Positions 1 through 7,920 of a DNA stretch of 14,762 nucleotides are shown here, one piece after another (positions within the stretch are counted from its first letter, which is position 1; each line of letters starts with the position of its first letter). The notes under the pieces are model-generated. The model was not told the DNA's origin, did no database searches, and saw only the letters and a program-made list of their open reading frames with translations. The translations under genes were made by a program, and so were the position numbers. Origin of the DNA: Saccoglossus kowalevskii. Lineage: Eukaryota; Hemichordata; Enteropneusta; Harrimaniidae. The stretch spans positions 3,279-18,040 of the forward strand of contig NW_003115985.1 of assembly GCF_000003605.2 (NCBI RefSeq), in the 5' to 3' direction.

Positions 1-263
1 CAGTTTTTTTTTTCAATATTCTTCTAAAATTCAACCACTATATTTACCTAAAAATCAAATAATACCGGTTTTATGCATTTTCGTATTAAACCTGTAGTCA
101 ATTCATGTTCCAGGGCCACTTGGTTTAGCCGTGCATTATCAGCCAATATACCATGGATTGCATATGCAAATTTTGTGTTTGGACCAATCAAATCAATGGA
201 TTAACACCATCAATATACTGGTATAATATAATAATATATATTACATGTTTGTTACAGGTGTTA
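1..263. other. Non-coding left edge
   Basis: No coding signal is visible on either strand. If the channel gene continues leftwards, this is intron sequence. One octamer-type motif (ATGCAAAT, near 171) and a CCAAT box lie close together, but with no transcript context they have no weight. Confidence 0.4.
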
Positions 264-299
264 GTTAAATAATAACACATGCTTGTGAGGGTAATATCA
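264..299 (+). repeat. Left terminal inverted repeat
   Basis: Pairs with 1210-1245 on the opposite strand: 35 of 36 positions match and the inner 29 bp are identical. Confidence 0.8.
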
Positions 300-335
300 C
301 GATTTGTTGTCTGCCCTCGGGCTGTTGGTCATGAC
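293..335 (+). repeat. 43-bp internal direct repeat, copy 1
   Basis: Begins AATATCACGATTTG and ends GGTCATGAC. It is identical to 1140-1182 in the same orientation. This copy directly follows the left TIR, whereas the second lies before the right TIR, so it is not part of the inverted terminus. Confidence 0.8.
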
Positions 336-1139
336 CATAATATCATGCTGTGATTGGTTTTGACTCGGTCACATGATATTAAATGAAAATGGATATTACA
401 TGGTATATTGCCCGCCAAGTGGTTATTACATGGGTATATCACATGGATGACGTCACCGAAACTACCGCTGTTGTTTTCGGGGCTGCTTTCAATGTTTTGA
501 AGGAACTTTAGCCATCTGAAATAGACAGTGAACGCGCCAGAATGGATATTAAGTAAGATGGTCTGTTTTGATGTTTAGGGTATTTTTATATGAAGCAAAA
601 ATGTAAGGCAAAGCCGCCACTGAACCGTCGCAGCGGGGTCGCTGTAGCGCGTTCTATGCTGTGAGCATTTCTACGCGTTCCACGCCGATGCTAACCGAAA
701 ACGACCTAAACAAAGCTGTGTGGCTTGTGAATAGGTGTTGTGGTACTTGGTACGTGAGACAGTAATTTCAGTCACTTCCACGGCACTTTTGACATTTTTA
801 TATGTAGAGTGATCAAATAACTTGCGTTTGAGAATTTCTCAATTCATTTCAAAAATGTTATTCTTGATAATTTGAGTGATCCACACTGCTGAAACACGGT
901 TCAACTAAAAAGAGTATCCATGGCTGAAAATAACATTTACTGAGTGTATTTCGTTTTTTTTTTCAGCACACAATGTATGTATGTTATTGAGTAATGTGAA
1001 ACTTGTTAAAATAGATAACATAAAATATTGCATACTTCAAATATAAGTGTTGTTATTTTGTGGGAGAGCTGGTGTGAGTGATTGTCATGGTTGATGTCTG
1101 TTCGATGTGATAAAATAAATAACACATGGTTATTCAGGC

Positions 1140-1182
1140 AATATCACGATTTGTTGTCTGCCCTCGGGCTGTTGGTCATGAC
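1140..1182 (+). repeat. 43-bp internal direct repeat, copy 2
   Basis: Exact copy of 293-335. It sits inside a 121-bp block (1118-1238) that itself begins AATAACACATG and ends CATGTGTTATT, so the right end looks like a miniature copy of the element. Confidence 0.8.
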
Positions 1183-1209
1183 AATAATATTGATGATGCC
1201 AGAGCCGAA

Positions 1210-1245
1210 TGATATTACCCTCACAAGCATGTGTTATTTTTTAAC
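1210..1245 (-). repeat. Right terminal inverted repeat
   Basis: Reverse complement of 264-299, with a single T/A difference near the outer end. It is followed by an A-rich stretch. Confidence 0.8.
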
Positions 1246-1777
1246 AAAAAAAATAGCAATGTTTTTAAGATAAAGCAAAATCGAATAGAAAAACAAAATA
1301 CGTACTGTGGTGTTTTTTTTTCAAATAAAGACAATGTATACACTCCAACATTAAAGCACTCATGTGATCGTATCGAAGATTGGCAGTGCCCCAAAAGCCT
1401 ACTTTACCGACAACTTTATTATTATTCACATATTCTGCTTGTAGCATTAATAAAATGAAGTATAACGTGATAGACAGTATGGGTAAATAGGTACGTATAA
1501 TGCTAGAGGGAATTCAAATCACCCAATATCGGCATATACTCCAACTACTCTTGTTCATATGCCCATTGTTCAGGCAATTCGTTTATTTCGTGTTAATTTA
1601 ATGACAAAATAATTATTAAGTGCAAATCTAAGGTATATGATCACGTAAATAGTGCAGACAGATATTAATACTAAGTATTTATGCATCACATTGCTTTGCG
1701 AATTGTAAAACAAATACAGAAATTAATACAATCTGGAAATTCAGGCTGAGCAATATAATTTTTGTAAGTATACTCAC
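1246..1777. other. Probable intron 3 of the channel gene (partial)
   Basis: A consensus donor (GTGAGTAT on the minus strand, starting at 1777) opens this stretch. No acceptor followed by a recognisable coding block is visible before the window ends. Short open frames at 1231-1458 (+) and 1265-1447 (-) resemble no family and lack splice context. Confidence 0.5.
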
Positions 1778-1900
1778 CACATTCGTCTTCATCAATTCCA
1801 TCCATGCATTCCCATACGCCATTGCACGTGAGATCCTTGTCAATACACACACCATGTTTACCTGCTGTTCGACATTTGAACTGCTTCTCACCACATGGAG
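1778..1900 (-). CDS. Channel gene exon: second LDLa module
   Basis: This 123-nt exon encodes one LDL-receptor class A repeat. On the minus strand it follows ...GCATTAG (acceptor AG at 1902-1901) and ends at GAATGTG before the donor gtgagtat. Both borders are phase 1: the exon opens with CT, completing a Pro codon with the last base of the upstream exon, and leaves a single G. All six cysteines are present (PCG, FKC, GVC, LTC, WEC, DEC), ending in the acidic calcium-site segment CMDGIDEDEC. The usual CDG is CNG here and the D before Cys5 is E, so calcium binding is likely but not certain. LDLa repeats are about 40-residue, three-disulfide, calcium-dependent extracellular modules that bind protein or lipid ligands. 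The module joins in frame to the LDLa exon at 3639-3761. Coding continues off the left edge. Confidence 0.88.
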
Positions 1901-3638
1901 CTAATGCGAAGAATATTCGTTTTTTATACACTTAGTTATTGTCATTCATTTCGACAATGCGGACGATCATTATGTGCGTAGCTGTTGTACAACAGTTTAC
2001 TATATTTAATTTTTTTTTCTCCTTCTGATTGATGTTTTCATTTTCAGTTGAAGAGGAAATACGCTTTCCAACAAATAATTTCGTTGTTTGATGAGCATTC
2101 TAATATATGAACTACGCGTTGCAATGCACACGTGCTACGTGCAACATCACGAAACGAATCAGCTGTTCTTACTTTTCAATTGGTCTGAATTGAACGGATC
2201 TGAGTGTGATATAACAATCTAAACGGCTTATTCCAAAAACACATATGATTCAATGAATATGTCAAATGATTTCTGCGTGCAGTTAACATTATCATTTGGT
2301 CAAGGTTAGCTCATTACTGGCATGTAATTGAAATCCCTTCTCGCAAATTATCCGAATTGGTGCACTTCATTGCGACTGTAATTAGCTATCAAAATGCCCT
2401 TATTAATAATTATTATATACTGTCATTGAATGCCTACAGCCGATGAAAAAGCGGAATCTACGGAAATTGGAACGAACAGTCGATATATGTTGTCAGTAAT
2501 TACATTCTAGCGAGATATACGATGACATATATTGTTTGTGGGCGATATACCACTGATATTCACCAGGGATTTGATTCGTTAATAACACTAAATAGCCGTA
2601 TGATTAGATTACTTTGAACACGTCGATAAAATAAACTGATATTAACGGTGAGATTGTGTGTGCGTATAATCAACGGAAGCCGTGATGTCAAACCTTGCAT
2701 TATACTCAACACAGATGCACATTGTTCTAGATGAGGTTATTCTCGTGAAGAACATCTCGGCAACCATCACGGTGAAAACAAAGGCAACAAACTCTAAGAA
2801 AACGGTACTTTGGGATGGTTGCTGAAACTCCTCTGAACAGTGTAACAAGATTACCCTTGCGTGTGTAACATATATACATTTTGGTTGTTCAGGATTACTT
2901 CAAAGTTGAATTTGTGTTGTTTTCTCGAAATTAGCTATTTTCACCGGCTCTTCGACCGGCGTCCCACAACAGTTCGCGCAGAGCCCATAGAAATACGTGC
3001 CCGAGAGACGGGGTTCTATCTATAAAATATGGTACACAAGCTGAACAAAACGCGTAAAAAGGGGTGTTATTTAGTTATTTAACGCGTATACGCGTGTACC
3101 GGATGATCTCATGAATTCATGTTATCTCAACTTGGAAACTGTATGATTTTAGTATGTATATAATTTTATAGGGTATTTATTTTAAGTTTCTGCACTTGAA
3201 AAGAAGTATAATTGCACAAAAATAATTATGTGTTTAGACGCCTTTTTGATAAGCTATACTTCAGAATGTGTACCAGGTCAGATTTGGAGTGCCCCCCCCC
3301 CAGAGAATACGCGCTACAATGGTGCGCGTCTTAGCAAGGTGGGACGCCTTTGACGTAGCTCTGCTCCGGGGAGTGGGGGAATATATTAATGATGCCTATA
3401 CCTTAATATATGATTTTGAAATGTTCTTATATGTCACGAGTAAAATACGAGTCAAGTTGCATTGTCTGCCAAAGCGATACGACTTGTACACTCATATAAC
3501 TAAGATATTCTGGCAACTTATTGTAGTAACTTAAATCTATGACATGTAAACAGAAACCTATGTTTATATTCAAACGATTGCCACACACGGCACAACTAGA
3601 CAGTATAGTATTGAGTGAGAAGAGAGTAGTTTACTTAC
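1901..3638. other. Intron 2 of the channel gene
   Basis: On the minus strand the intron opens with gtaagtaa (from 3638) and closes with ...gcattag at 1901. No further LDLa-like cysteine pattern is visible inside. It holds a run of 10 C (3292-3301), a GC-richer patch (about 2940-3110) and a 14-bp CpG palindrome (3082-3095). An open stretch at 2642-2848 (-) has an acceptor-like TTCAG in phase 1 but no good donor and no recognisable fold, so I do not call it an exon. Confidence 0.7.
3082..3095. repeat. 14-bp perfect palindrome ACGCGTATACGCGT
   Basis: Self-complementary over 14 bp, with four CpG steps on the + strand, in otherwise AT-rich intron DNA. Function unknown. Confidence 0.6.
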
Positions 3639-3761
3639 GGTATGTACAGTTGAACTCGTCGCTGAGTTCAGCCAAACAATGAACAAAACCGTCACATACA
3701 AGATGGGGTTTAACACAACGTAGTCCGTCTCGACACTCAAAATCGCCGGGAAGACAAGGGG
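3639..3761 (-). CDS. Channel gene exon: first LDLa module
   Basis: This 123-nt exon lies between the acceptor ttttgtttcag (AG at 3763-3762) and the donor gtaagtaa. Both borders are phase 1, so it can be inserted or skipped without shifting the frame. Joined to the upstream exon, the split codon G+CC gives Ala. The six LDLa cysteines are present (PCL, FEC, LRC, LVC, VHC, FNC). The calcium-site region is atypical: CDG is kept, but the D before Cys5 is H and the usual C.DGSDE reads CLAELSDE. This module may therefore bind calcium weakly or fold with fewer acidic ligands. A T/G-rich tract with an 11-12 bp tandem repeat (about 3785-3820) lies just upstream of the acceptor and may serve as the polypyrimidine region. 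The exon's length equals that of the 1778-1900 exon exactly, suggesting exon duplication or shuffling. Confidence 0.87.
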
Positions 3762-4659
3762 CTGAAACAAAAACAATCGGTCACAACCAAAAGACAAAAC
3801 AAAAGACAAAACAAGACAAGTAATTCCATTACATAAATATATAACATTGTGGTACATATTATACATTTATGGATCCATATATGTTGACGTCACTTTAGTA
3901 GCAGCACCACATGTGTATTCTGTGATAATGAACCAGGAAATACACATATTTAATAGATTCCGTGGGCACACCATTCCACTAATCAACTAACGTGATTTCA
4001 CAGAGTGGCCTATTGATTTTTTCAACAATAATTGACAACGCAAAAATTGATCGTCTTAAAAGTCTCAGCTGTTGTAGCCGACCTAGCTTTCGTATGGTTC
4101 AATGATTAGTAATGAAATCTGATATTAGCGTCTGAAATTGAAGATATGTTTTACTATTTGTACATCTAATGGGCCAGTGAAACACATCAATGACGCGCAA
4201 AAGATAAAATCATGGCCTCAAATAAGATAATATTTAACTAAAATGATAATATTCACCAAAATATTCAGAAAGGAGTGCCCACAAATCTTCATTTATGTAT
4301 ACACTCGTATTATACCAAATAATGTTAACATTGTATTAAGTAAAGCTTTATATTCAGACATGAATTCGTCTAAGACGCAACAGCGTAATTCTGACGATTA
4401 CAAGGAAGACGCCACGTGACGTGTTGCATATGTTGCCATATCGCTATCGTTATGTCGAGTCCAATCAAATGCTCTTATCAGGCGTTTAACGTTATACGTG
4501 ATCTATACACATGTTCGTCCAGAAAAGTGAATACAACATGGATACATGTGTACAGGGAATCAAACACTCATCCACTCTGACTGATTTGCAATAAATTAAG
4601 TAACGTCATTCCAGGAGTGACTGCATCTGCCAAGAACGAAATATACGCACGCTACTTAC
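3762..4659. other. Intron 1 of the channel gene (first visible)
   Basis: Minus-strand donor GTAAGTAG (from 4659) and acceptor TTTTTGTTTCAG (ending at 3762). No coding signal inside. It contains a TGACGTCA palindrome at 3885-3892. Confidence 0.75.
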
Positions 4660-5140
4660 CTTCATATGACAATGTCCTATATATGGTTTCAGGGTGTGTT
4701 GGATCAGTTAAAGATAGCTGCCAATGTTCCTTGCTGTTCGTTATTTCTGACAATCTCAGTTTGTTTGTGTTGCATAAAGTGACAGCTGGGAACGGCAGAC
4801 TCTTGGCCGTGCCAACTTCGATTCTCACCGCTACGTCATGGTTCAAGAACAGTTGTACCAATGTGTCCAGTTGGTACACAAAAAACGAGAACGTTATTGT
4901 CAATATGGCAGACCATATGAATTTACCGTACGTCGATTTGGCCCCGATGATTCTTGGAATCCCATGACAGCTAGTGCTGTGTCCAAACTCCCTGGCGATC
5001 ACTCGTAGACGTTCCCGTCCTACGCGTTTCCGTTTTTTCTTCTCTTTAGCTCGCCTTCCTACTTCATACTCCACTGCTTGATTCGCTACCCTTGGTAGAT
5101 ATTCCGATCGATTCGAAATATTCTCTGATTTTGACGTCAT
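4660..5140 (-). CDS. DEG/ENaC/ASIC-type sodium channel, N-terminal exon (partial gene)
   Basis: The exon encodes the N-terminus of a degenerin/epithelial sodium channel family subunit: trimeric, sodium-selective plasma-membrane channels gated by acid, peptides or force. From Met1 (5140): a charged cytoplasmic tail with a very basic stretch (residues 29-44); the gating His-Gly pair of the family (CHG, residues 58-60); TM1 at about 72-94; then the family signature LPFPAVTLCN (115-124) just outside the membrane, including the first extracellular cysteine. It ends at residue 160 plus one base, before the donor GTAAGTAG (phase 1). In ASIC structures this point lies in the finger region. The next two exons (3639-3761 and 1778-1900) add LDLa modules in frame. 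TM2, the selectivity filter and most of the extracellular domain are missing from the window, so the subfamily (ASIC, FMRFamide-gated, other) and the ligand cannot be assigned. The start is uncertain: the frame stays open upstream to an acceptor at 5195. Confidence 0.9.
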
Positions 5141-5194
5141 TGAATGACAGTAAGTACTGACACCGATGGATCTGTACTGGTTCCTGTGAAATGT
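5141..5194 (-). other. Possible 5' extension of the channel exon (UTR or coding)
   Basis: On the minus strand a good acceptor (run of T, then ACAATTTCAG, AG at 5196-5195) precedes 54 nt that stay open in frame with Met1 at 5140, with no stop before the splice site. The exon therefore probably begins at 5194. Either this is 5'UTR and translation starts at 5140, or an upstream exon supplies an earlier start. No upstream exon was identified. Confidence 0.55.
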
Positions 5195-6300
5195 CTGAAA
5201 TTGTAAAAAAAAAGCTTGTTTAGAGCAGAGTTTACAAATATGCTTGTTTCGACTCTAAATAACTAACACTTATTACGAGCCACTTACCGCCACACTCTAT
5301 TACTCAATAGATGAGATTGGATAATGTGACATCATTTGCATAATAATCAAATGATACATCTTAAACAGCACCTTATAAGGGTACATGCTGATTAAAGGCG
5401 TCCGTCAATAAAGACGGCACTCATATAATTAGAAAATTATAGCTTATTACAAGTGACAATATTGATAAAGTGTCCAATTACTCAATTGTGTTGCCATATA
5501 TATATTGGGACAAATCAACTATTGTCAGCAGAATAGTTTTTTCTAGAGATGTGTAGTTAGTCAGCATACATTTCTAAACTTTTCTTTTACCATAATATAA
5601 AATCAATTTACTTCGCGTTGAACCTACAATATTAACAGTGGAATATCTTTCGTCACGGTAATATACAAAACAATATTGCAGAGTAATTTGAATTCAGGCA
5701 ATAAAAAGAAATTTATGATGATTAAATTTGTCATTAGTTCCGGAAATATTGACTGTAGCTTTCGGCTTCTGCTTGGCGCACTATGTTCACAAAGTTAAAT
5801 AAAATAATAATTAATTGTAAAGACAGAGCAGAAAATGCGAGTCATAAATCACGTAGGTCTATTTGTATTGAACATTAGACCTGATTGGTCGTTGCTCCCA
5901 TTGAATGGCCAGCCTCAAGTTCACTGCCAATATGTATTTCATGCAGACTTGTCTCTCACACGTTCACTGTACACATTGCATTGTTAGAAGAATTAATTAA
6001 GTAAATAAATAAATAAATAAATACAACCATGTCAGGTAAATTGGACACAATTGTCGTAATCCCTGTAATTAGCTTGACAATACAGTATATTGTCAAATCA
6101 GAAAAAAACATAATACAAATGTACTGACGAGTTTCAAAACGGTATCAAACTAACCTTTTTTAAAAACCAACTATTGCTTCTGGACCAATCAACACGTTCT
6201 ATTGCGGAATTGCAGCATGTTCACTTTTAATGTCTTTTTGTTTGTTCTCATAAATTGTCCAGGGAGTTTTATATAACATACACATTATATTATATGAATT
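5195..6300. other. Non-coding: 5' intron/flank of the channel gene and LINE 3' flank
   Basis: AT-rich, with no coding signal on either strand. It holds a (TAAA)n run (6002-6023) and a perfect 9-bp-stem hairpin, TTGACAATA / TATTGTCAA (6074-6096). A 5' untranslated exon of the channel gene could lie here but cannot be recognised by eye. Confidence 0.5.
6002..6023. repeat. (TAAA)n microsatellite
   Basis: About five and a half tandem TAAA units. Confidence 0.85.
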
Positions 6301-6309
6301 TTACGCGCT

Positions 6310-6315
6310 TTTATT
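6310..6315 (-). terminator. LINE polyadenylation signal AATAAA
   Basis: AATAAA on the minus strand about 100 nt after the LINE stop codon. It is placed where a LINE 3'UTR signal is expected. Confidence 0.45.
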
Positions 6316-6412
6316 TCGCAATAAAGAAAAAATACAAAGCAGATCAAAATCCATCCTAAAAAATTGTACATGACAAACCCTGAATGGTATACGGTGGTGA
6401 GACAAAAATAAA

Positions 6413-7143
6413 TTAATTTACTTGTATTAAACCAACCAATTTACGATAATGATATTGTTCTTTTCCTTTATATAGGACTATTTCCAACTCTATTTTTCTA
6501 TTTTCACTGACTAGTGAATTAAACGCATTTGCAGAAGAGACTGTAACATTTCGACTACAGCTATAATATACTTTTTGAACAATAAAATGAGATAGTTCAT
6601 ATTCAGATTGTCATCATTTAAAATACCTAAAATTATGTTTACTTTATTACACTGTATTGTTGAAAAATATTACACCCTGCCTGCAATGCACTCCATAGTT
6701 TATGAACACGGTGACAGTTAGCTAAAAGATGTTCAATTGTTTCATTATACAATTGGAAGAGTTAACACAAAAAAGAATTTACAAGGTAATTACAAGGAAT
6801 TAACAGGTTGAATTCGGAACTGAAAATCTCACATGGCTGAAGCTATAGTTGTCTGAAAAAGAAGTGTAAATATCACATTACTCATTTCAGAAGATACACC
6901 ATACAGTTCTTGAAATCGTCTGACAATGCTTGGAGTCTCAACAATATCTCTGCATAGCAATTTATATTGTTTTACTTGTAATTTAATTAATATCTTTAAA
7001 AATTTATTATTCCAAAGTAACTGGCTATCAATTTGCTGTACAGTTTCAGGATTTATATGGGTAATTTTAGACCAATCTTGTAAAATATCATAATAGAAGA
7101 GTGGGACCTTGACCTTGTTTTTAGTCTCAATGTTACTGGACAC
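6413..7143 (-). pseudogene. LINE ORF2 C-terminal region, broken
   Basis: From the right: VPLFYYDILQDWSK followed by LLWNNKFLKI (within 7143-6829) is the conserved post-RT block of L1/Tx1-like elements. After a stop at 6829, other frames carry ETIEHLLANC (the H and second C of the C-terminal zinc-knuckle), then a basic block (YLILLFKKYI), and finally a clean tail in one frame, SSANAFNSLVSENRKIELEI, running to the TAA at 6413-6415. At least two frameshifts separate these pieces. The first CxxC of the knuckle is damaged near 6760. In active elements this region takes part in RNA binding and target-primed reverse transcription. Confidence 0.75.
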
Positions 7144-7433
7144 TGGAGATCAATGTTGTCACACGCAACGTAATATTACCGTAATTGGTATAGTACAGGT
7201 GTGATGGTTCAAATACCAAAATGACAACAGTAACAGAAAGACTTCCCTGGCGGCGATGATAAAATACGAACACGGAGCCAACAGATGAGATTTCAACTGG
7301 TACTGGCATTATTATACTCTGCAAACATCAAGTACAATAACGCGGTAAAACTCCACTACTCCAATAACTAGATACTTAAACTCCAATAGAATTCAACGAG
7401 ATCTCCGATCTGATCTCAGTGCTGAACAACTCC

Positions 7434-7443
7434 CTATATATAC
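7434..7443 (-). promoter_or_regulatory. TATA box (GTATATATAG)
   Basis: A good TATA sequence on the minus strand, 65 bp downstream of the nearest heat-shock element and inside the LTR-like insert. Transcription would start about 25-30 bp further down, near 7405-7410. Confidence 0.5.
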
Positions 7444-7507
7444 CCACACTGTTTATAAATAGACCATTACATCAGCATACATAATGAGTCTGGAATTTAC
7501 TATAAAT

Positions 7508-7624
7508 TTCTAGAATGTTCCATTACCTTCTATTGCCTCCTACAGTGTTCTATTACCTATTCAACCAGTTTCTAAACAAAATCTAGAATATTCCACCCAG
7601 ACACAGTACGGTTCTAGAACATTC
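7508..7624 (-). promoter_or_regulatory. Cluster of three heat-shock elements
   Basis: Three sites fit the HSF trimer consensus nTTCnnGAAnnTTCn: TTCTAGAATGTTC (7508-7520, perfect), ATCTAGAATATTC (7581-7593, one base off) and TTCTAGAACATTC (7612-7624, perfect). They lie upstream of the TATA box in minus orientation. That heat-shock factor binds such three-unit arrays is established; activity here is inferred. Confidence 0.6.
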
Positions 7625-7646
7625 CCAGTGACACGGAAGTGGTACA

Positions 7647-7920
7647 TAAGTCGTATGCGACAAATGTATTCTTTTTAACTTTGTCTCTCCCATTCCAAAT
7701 AAACTTTAATATAATCTGTTTATCTCTTTAATAACTAGTTTTGGTGTATGAATCATTGTTGCTATACAGAGAAACTGCGAAAGGCCGAATGTTTTCAAAA
7801 TGTTAATCTTACCAATAATTGAGAGTGGTCTTTTTCAGACCACAGATTATATTTATTTTTGAAATTTTCTTCAAAGAAGTTTTTTTCGTCATAATGCCCA
7901 GTATTTTTCATACCATTGGA
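7647..7920 (-). pseudogene. LINE ORF2 post-RT (thumb) region, broken
   Basis: Recognisable pieces in different frames: YDEKNFFEENF, then GKINILKTFGLSQFL, then FIWNGRDKVKKNTF (FIWN codons at 7692-7703). These follow the conserved W..R.LsL.GKi.ilK...FIWn pattern after the RT core. Frameshifts and stops prevent translation. The segment ends at the LTR-like insert. Confidence 0.65.

Larger units (their letters stand above)
264..1245. mobile_element. MITE-like element with terminal inverted repeats and TTAA flanks
   Basis: The left end (264-299) begins GTTAAATAATAACACATG. The right end (1210-1245) is its reverse complement with one mismatch; the inner 29 bp (271-299 against 1210-1238) match perfectly. 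A TTAA sits at each end (265-268 and 1241-1244), which could be a TTAA target duplication of the piggyBac type. However, the termini do not start with the CCC usual for piggyBac, so the superfamily is open. The interior (about 970 bp) has no credible ORF, so the element is non-autonomous. It contains a CpG-rich patch (about 600-720) and a TGACGTCA palindrome (448-455). It lies downstream of the last visible channel exon, so it probably sits in an intron of that gene. Confidence 0.7.
7131..7646 (-). mobile_element. LTR-like insertion inside the LINE (solo LTR candidate)
   Basis: LINE homology stops near 7647 (after the codons for NTFVAYD) and resumes near 7130 (NIETKNKVKVP). The roughly 516 bp between carry no LINE signature, and about 75 residues of expected LINE sequence are missing. 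On the minus strand the insert starts TGTACC and ends GTAACA, the TG...CA form of LTR ends. Short imperfect inverted copies of CACTGG lie near both ends. It holds a clear TATA box and upstream heat-shock elements, the layout of an LTR promoter (U3-R). No 5-bp target duplication is visible, and the LINE segment at the site seems lost, so a rearrangement is also possible. The small open frame at 7133-7324 (-) resembles no known protein. Confidence 0.42.

Noticed and set aside
1265-1447. 60-codon minus frame as a further channel exon
   Set aside because: No upstream acceptor in phase 1 and no LDLa or DEG/ENaC signature. It lies just outside the TIR element.
1679-1894. Second open frame overlapping the LDLa exon on the minus strand
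   Set aside because: Shifted frame of the exon at 1778-1900; the cysteine pattern exists only in the other frame.
2642-2848. Open frame on the minus strand with a hydrophobic stretch (FVAFVFTVMVAEMFF) and a phase-1 acceptor-like TTCAG
   Set aside because: No matching donor, no similarity to the DEG/ENaC TM2 or any channel motif I know, and the + strand is equally open. RNA-seq coverage would be needed to revive it.
3268-3534. 88-codon open frame on the + strand
   Set aside because: It spans a run of 10 C, has no recognisable domain, and lies in the channel gene's intron.
4617-4967. Open frame of 116 codons on the + strand
   Set aside because: It is antisense to the channel exon at 4660-5140, whose minus-strand translation carries clear family motifs and splice sites.
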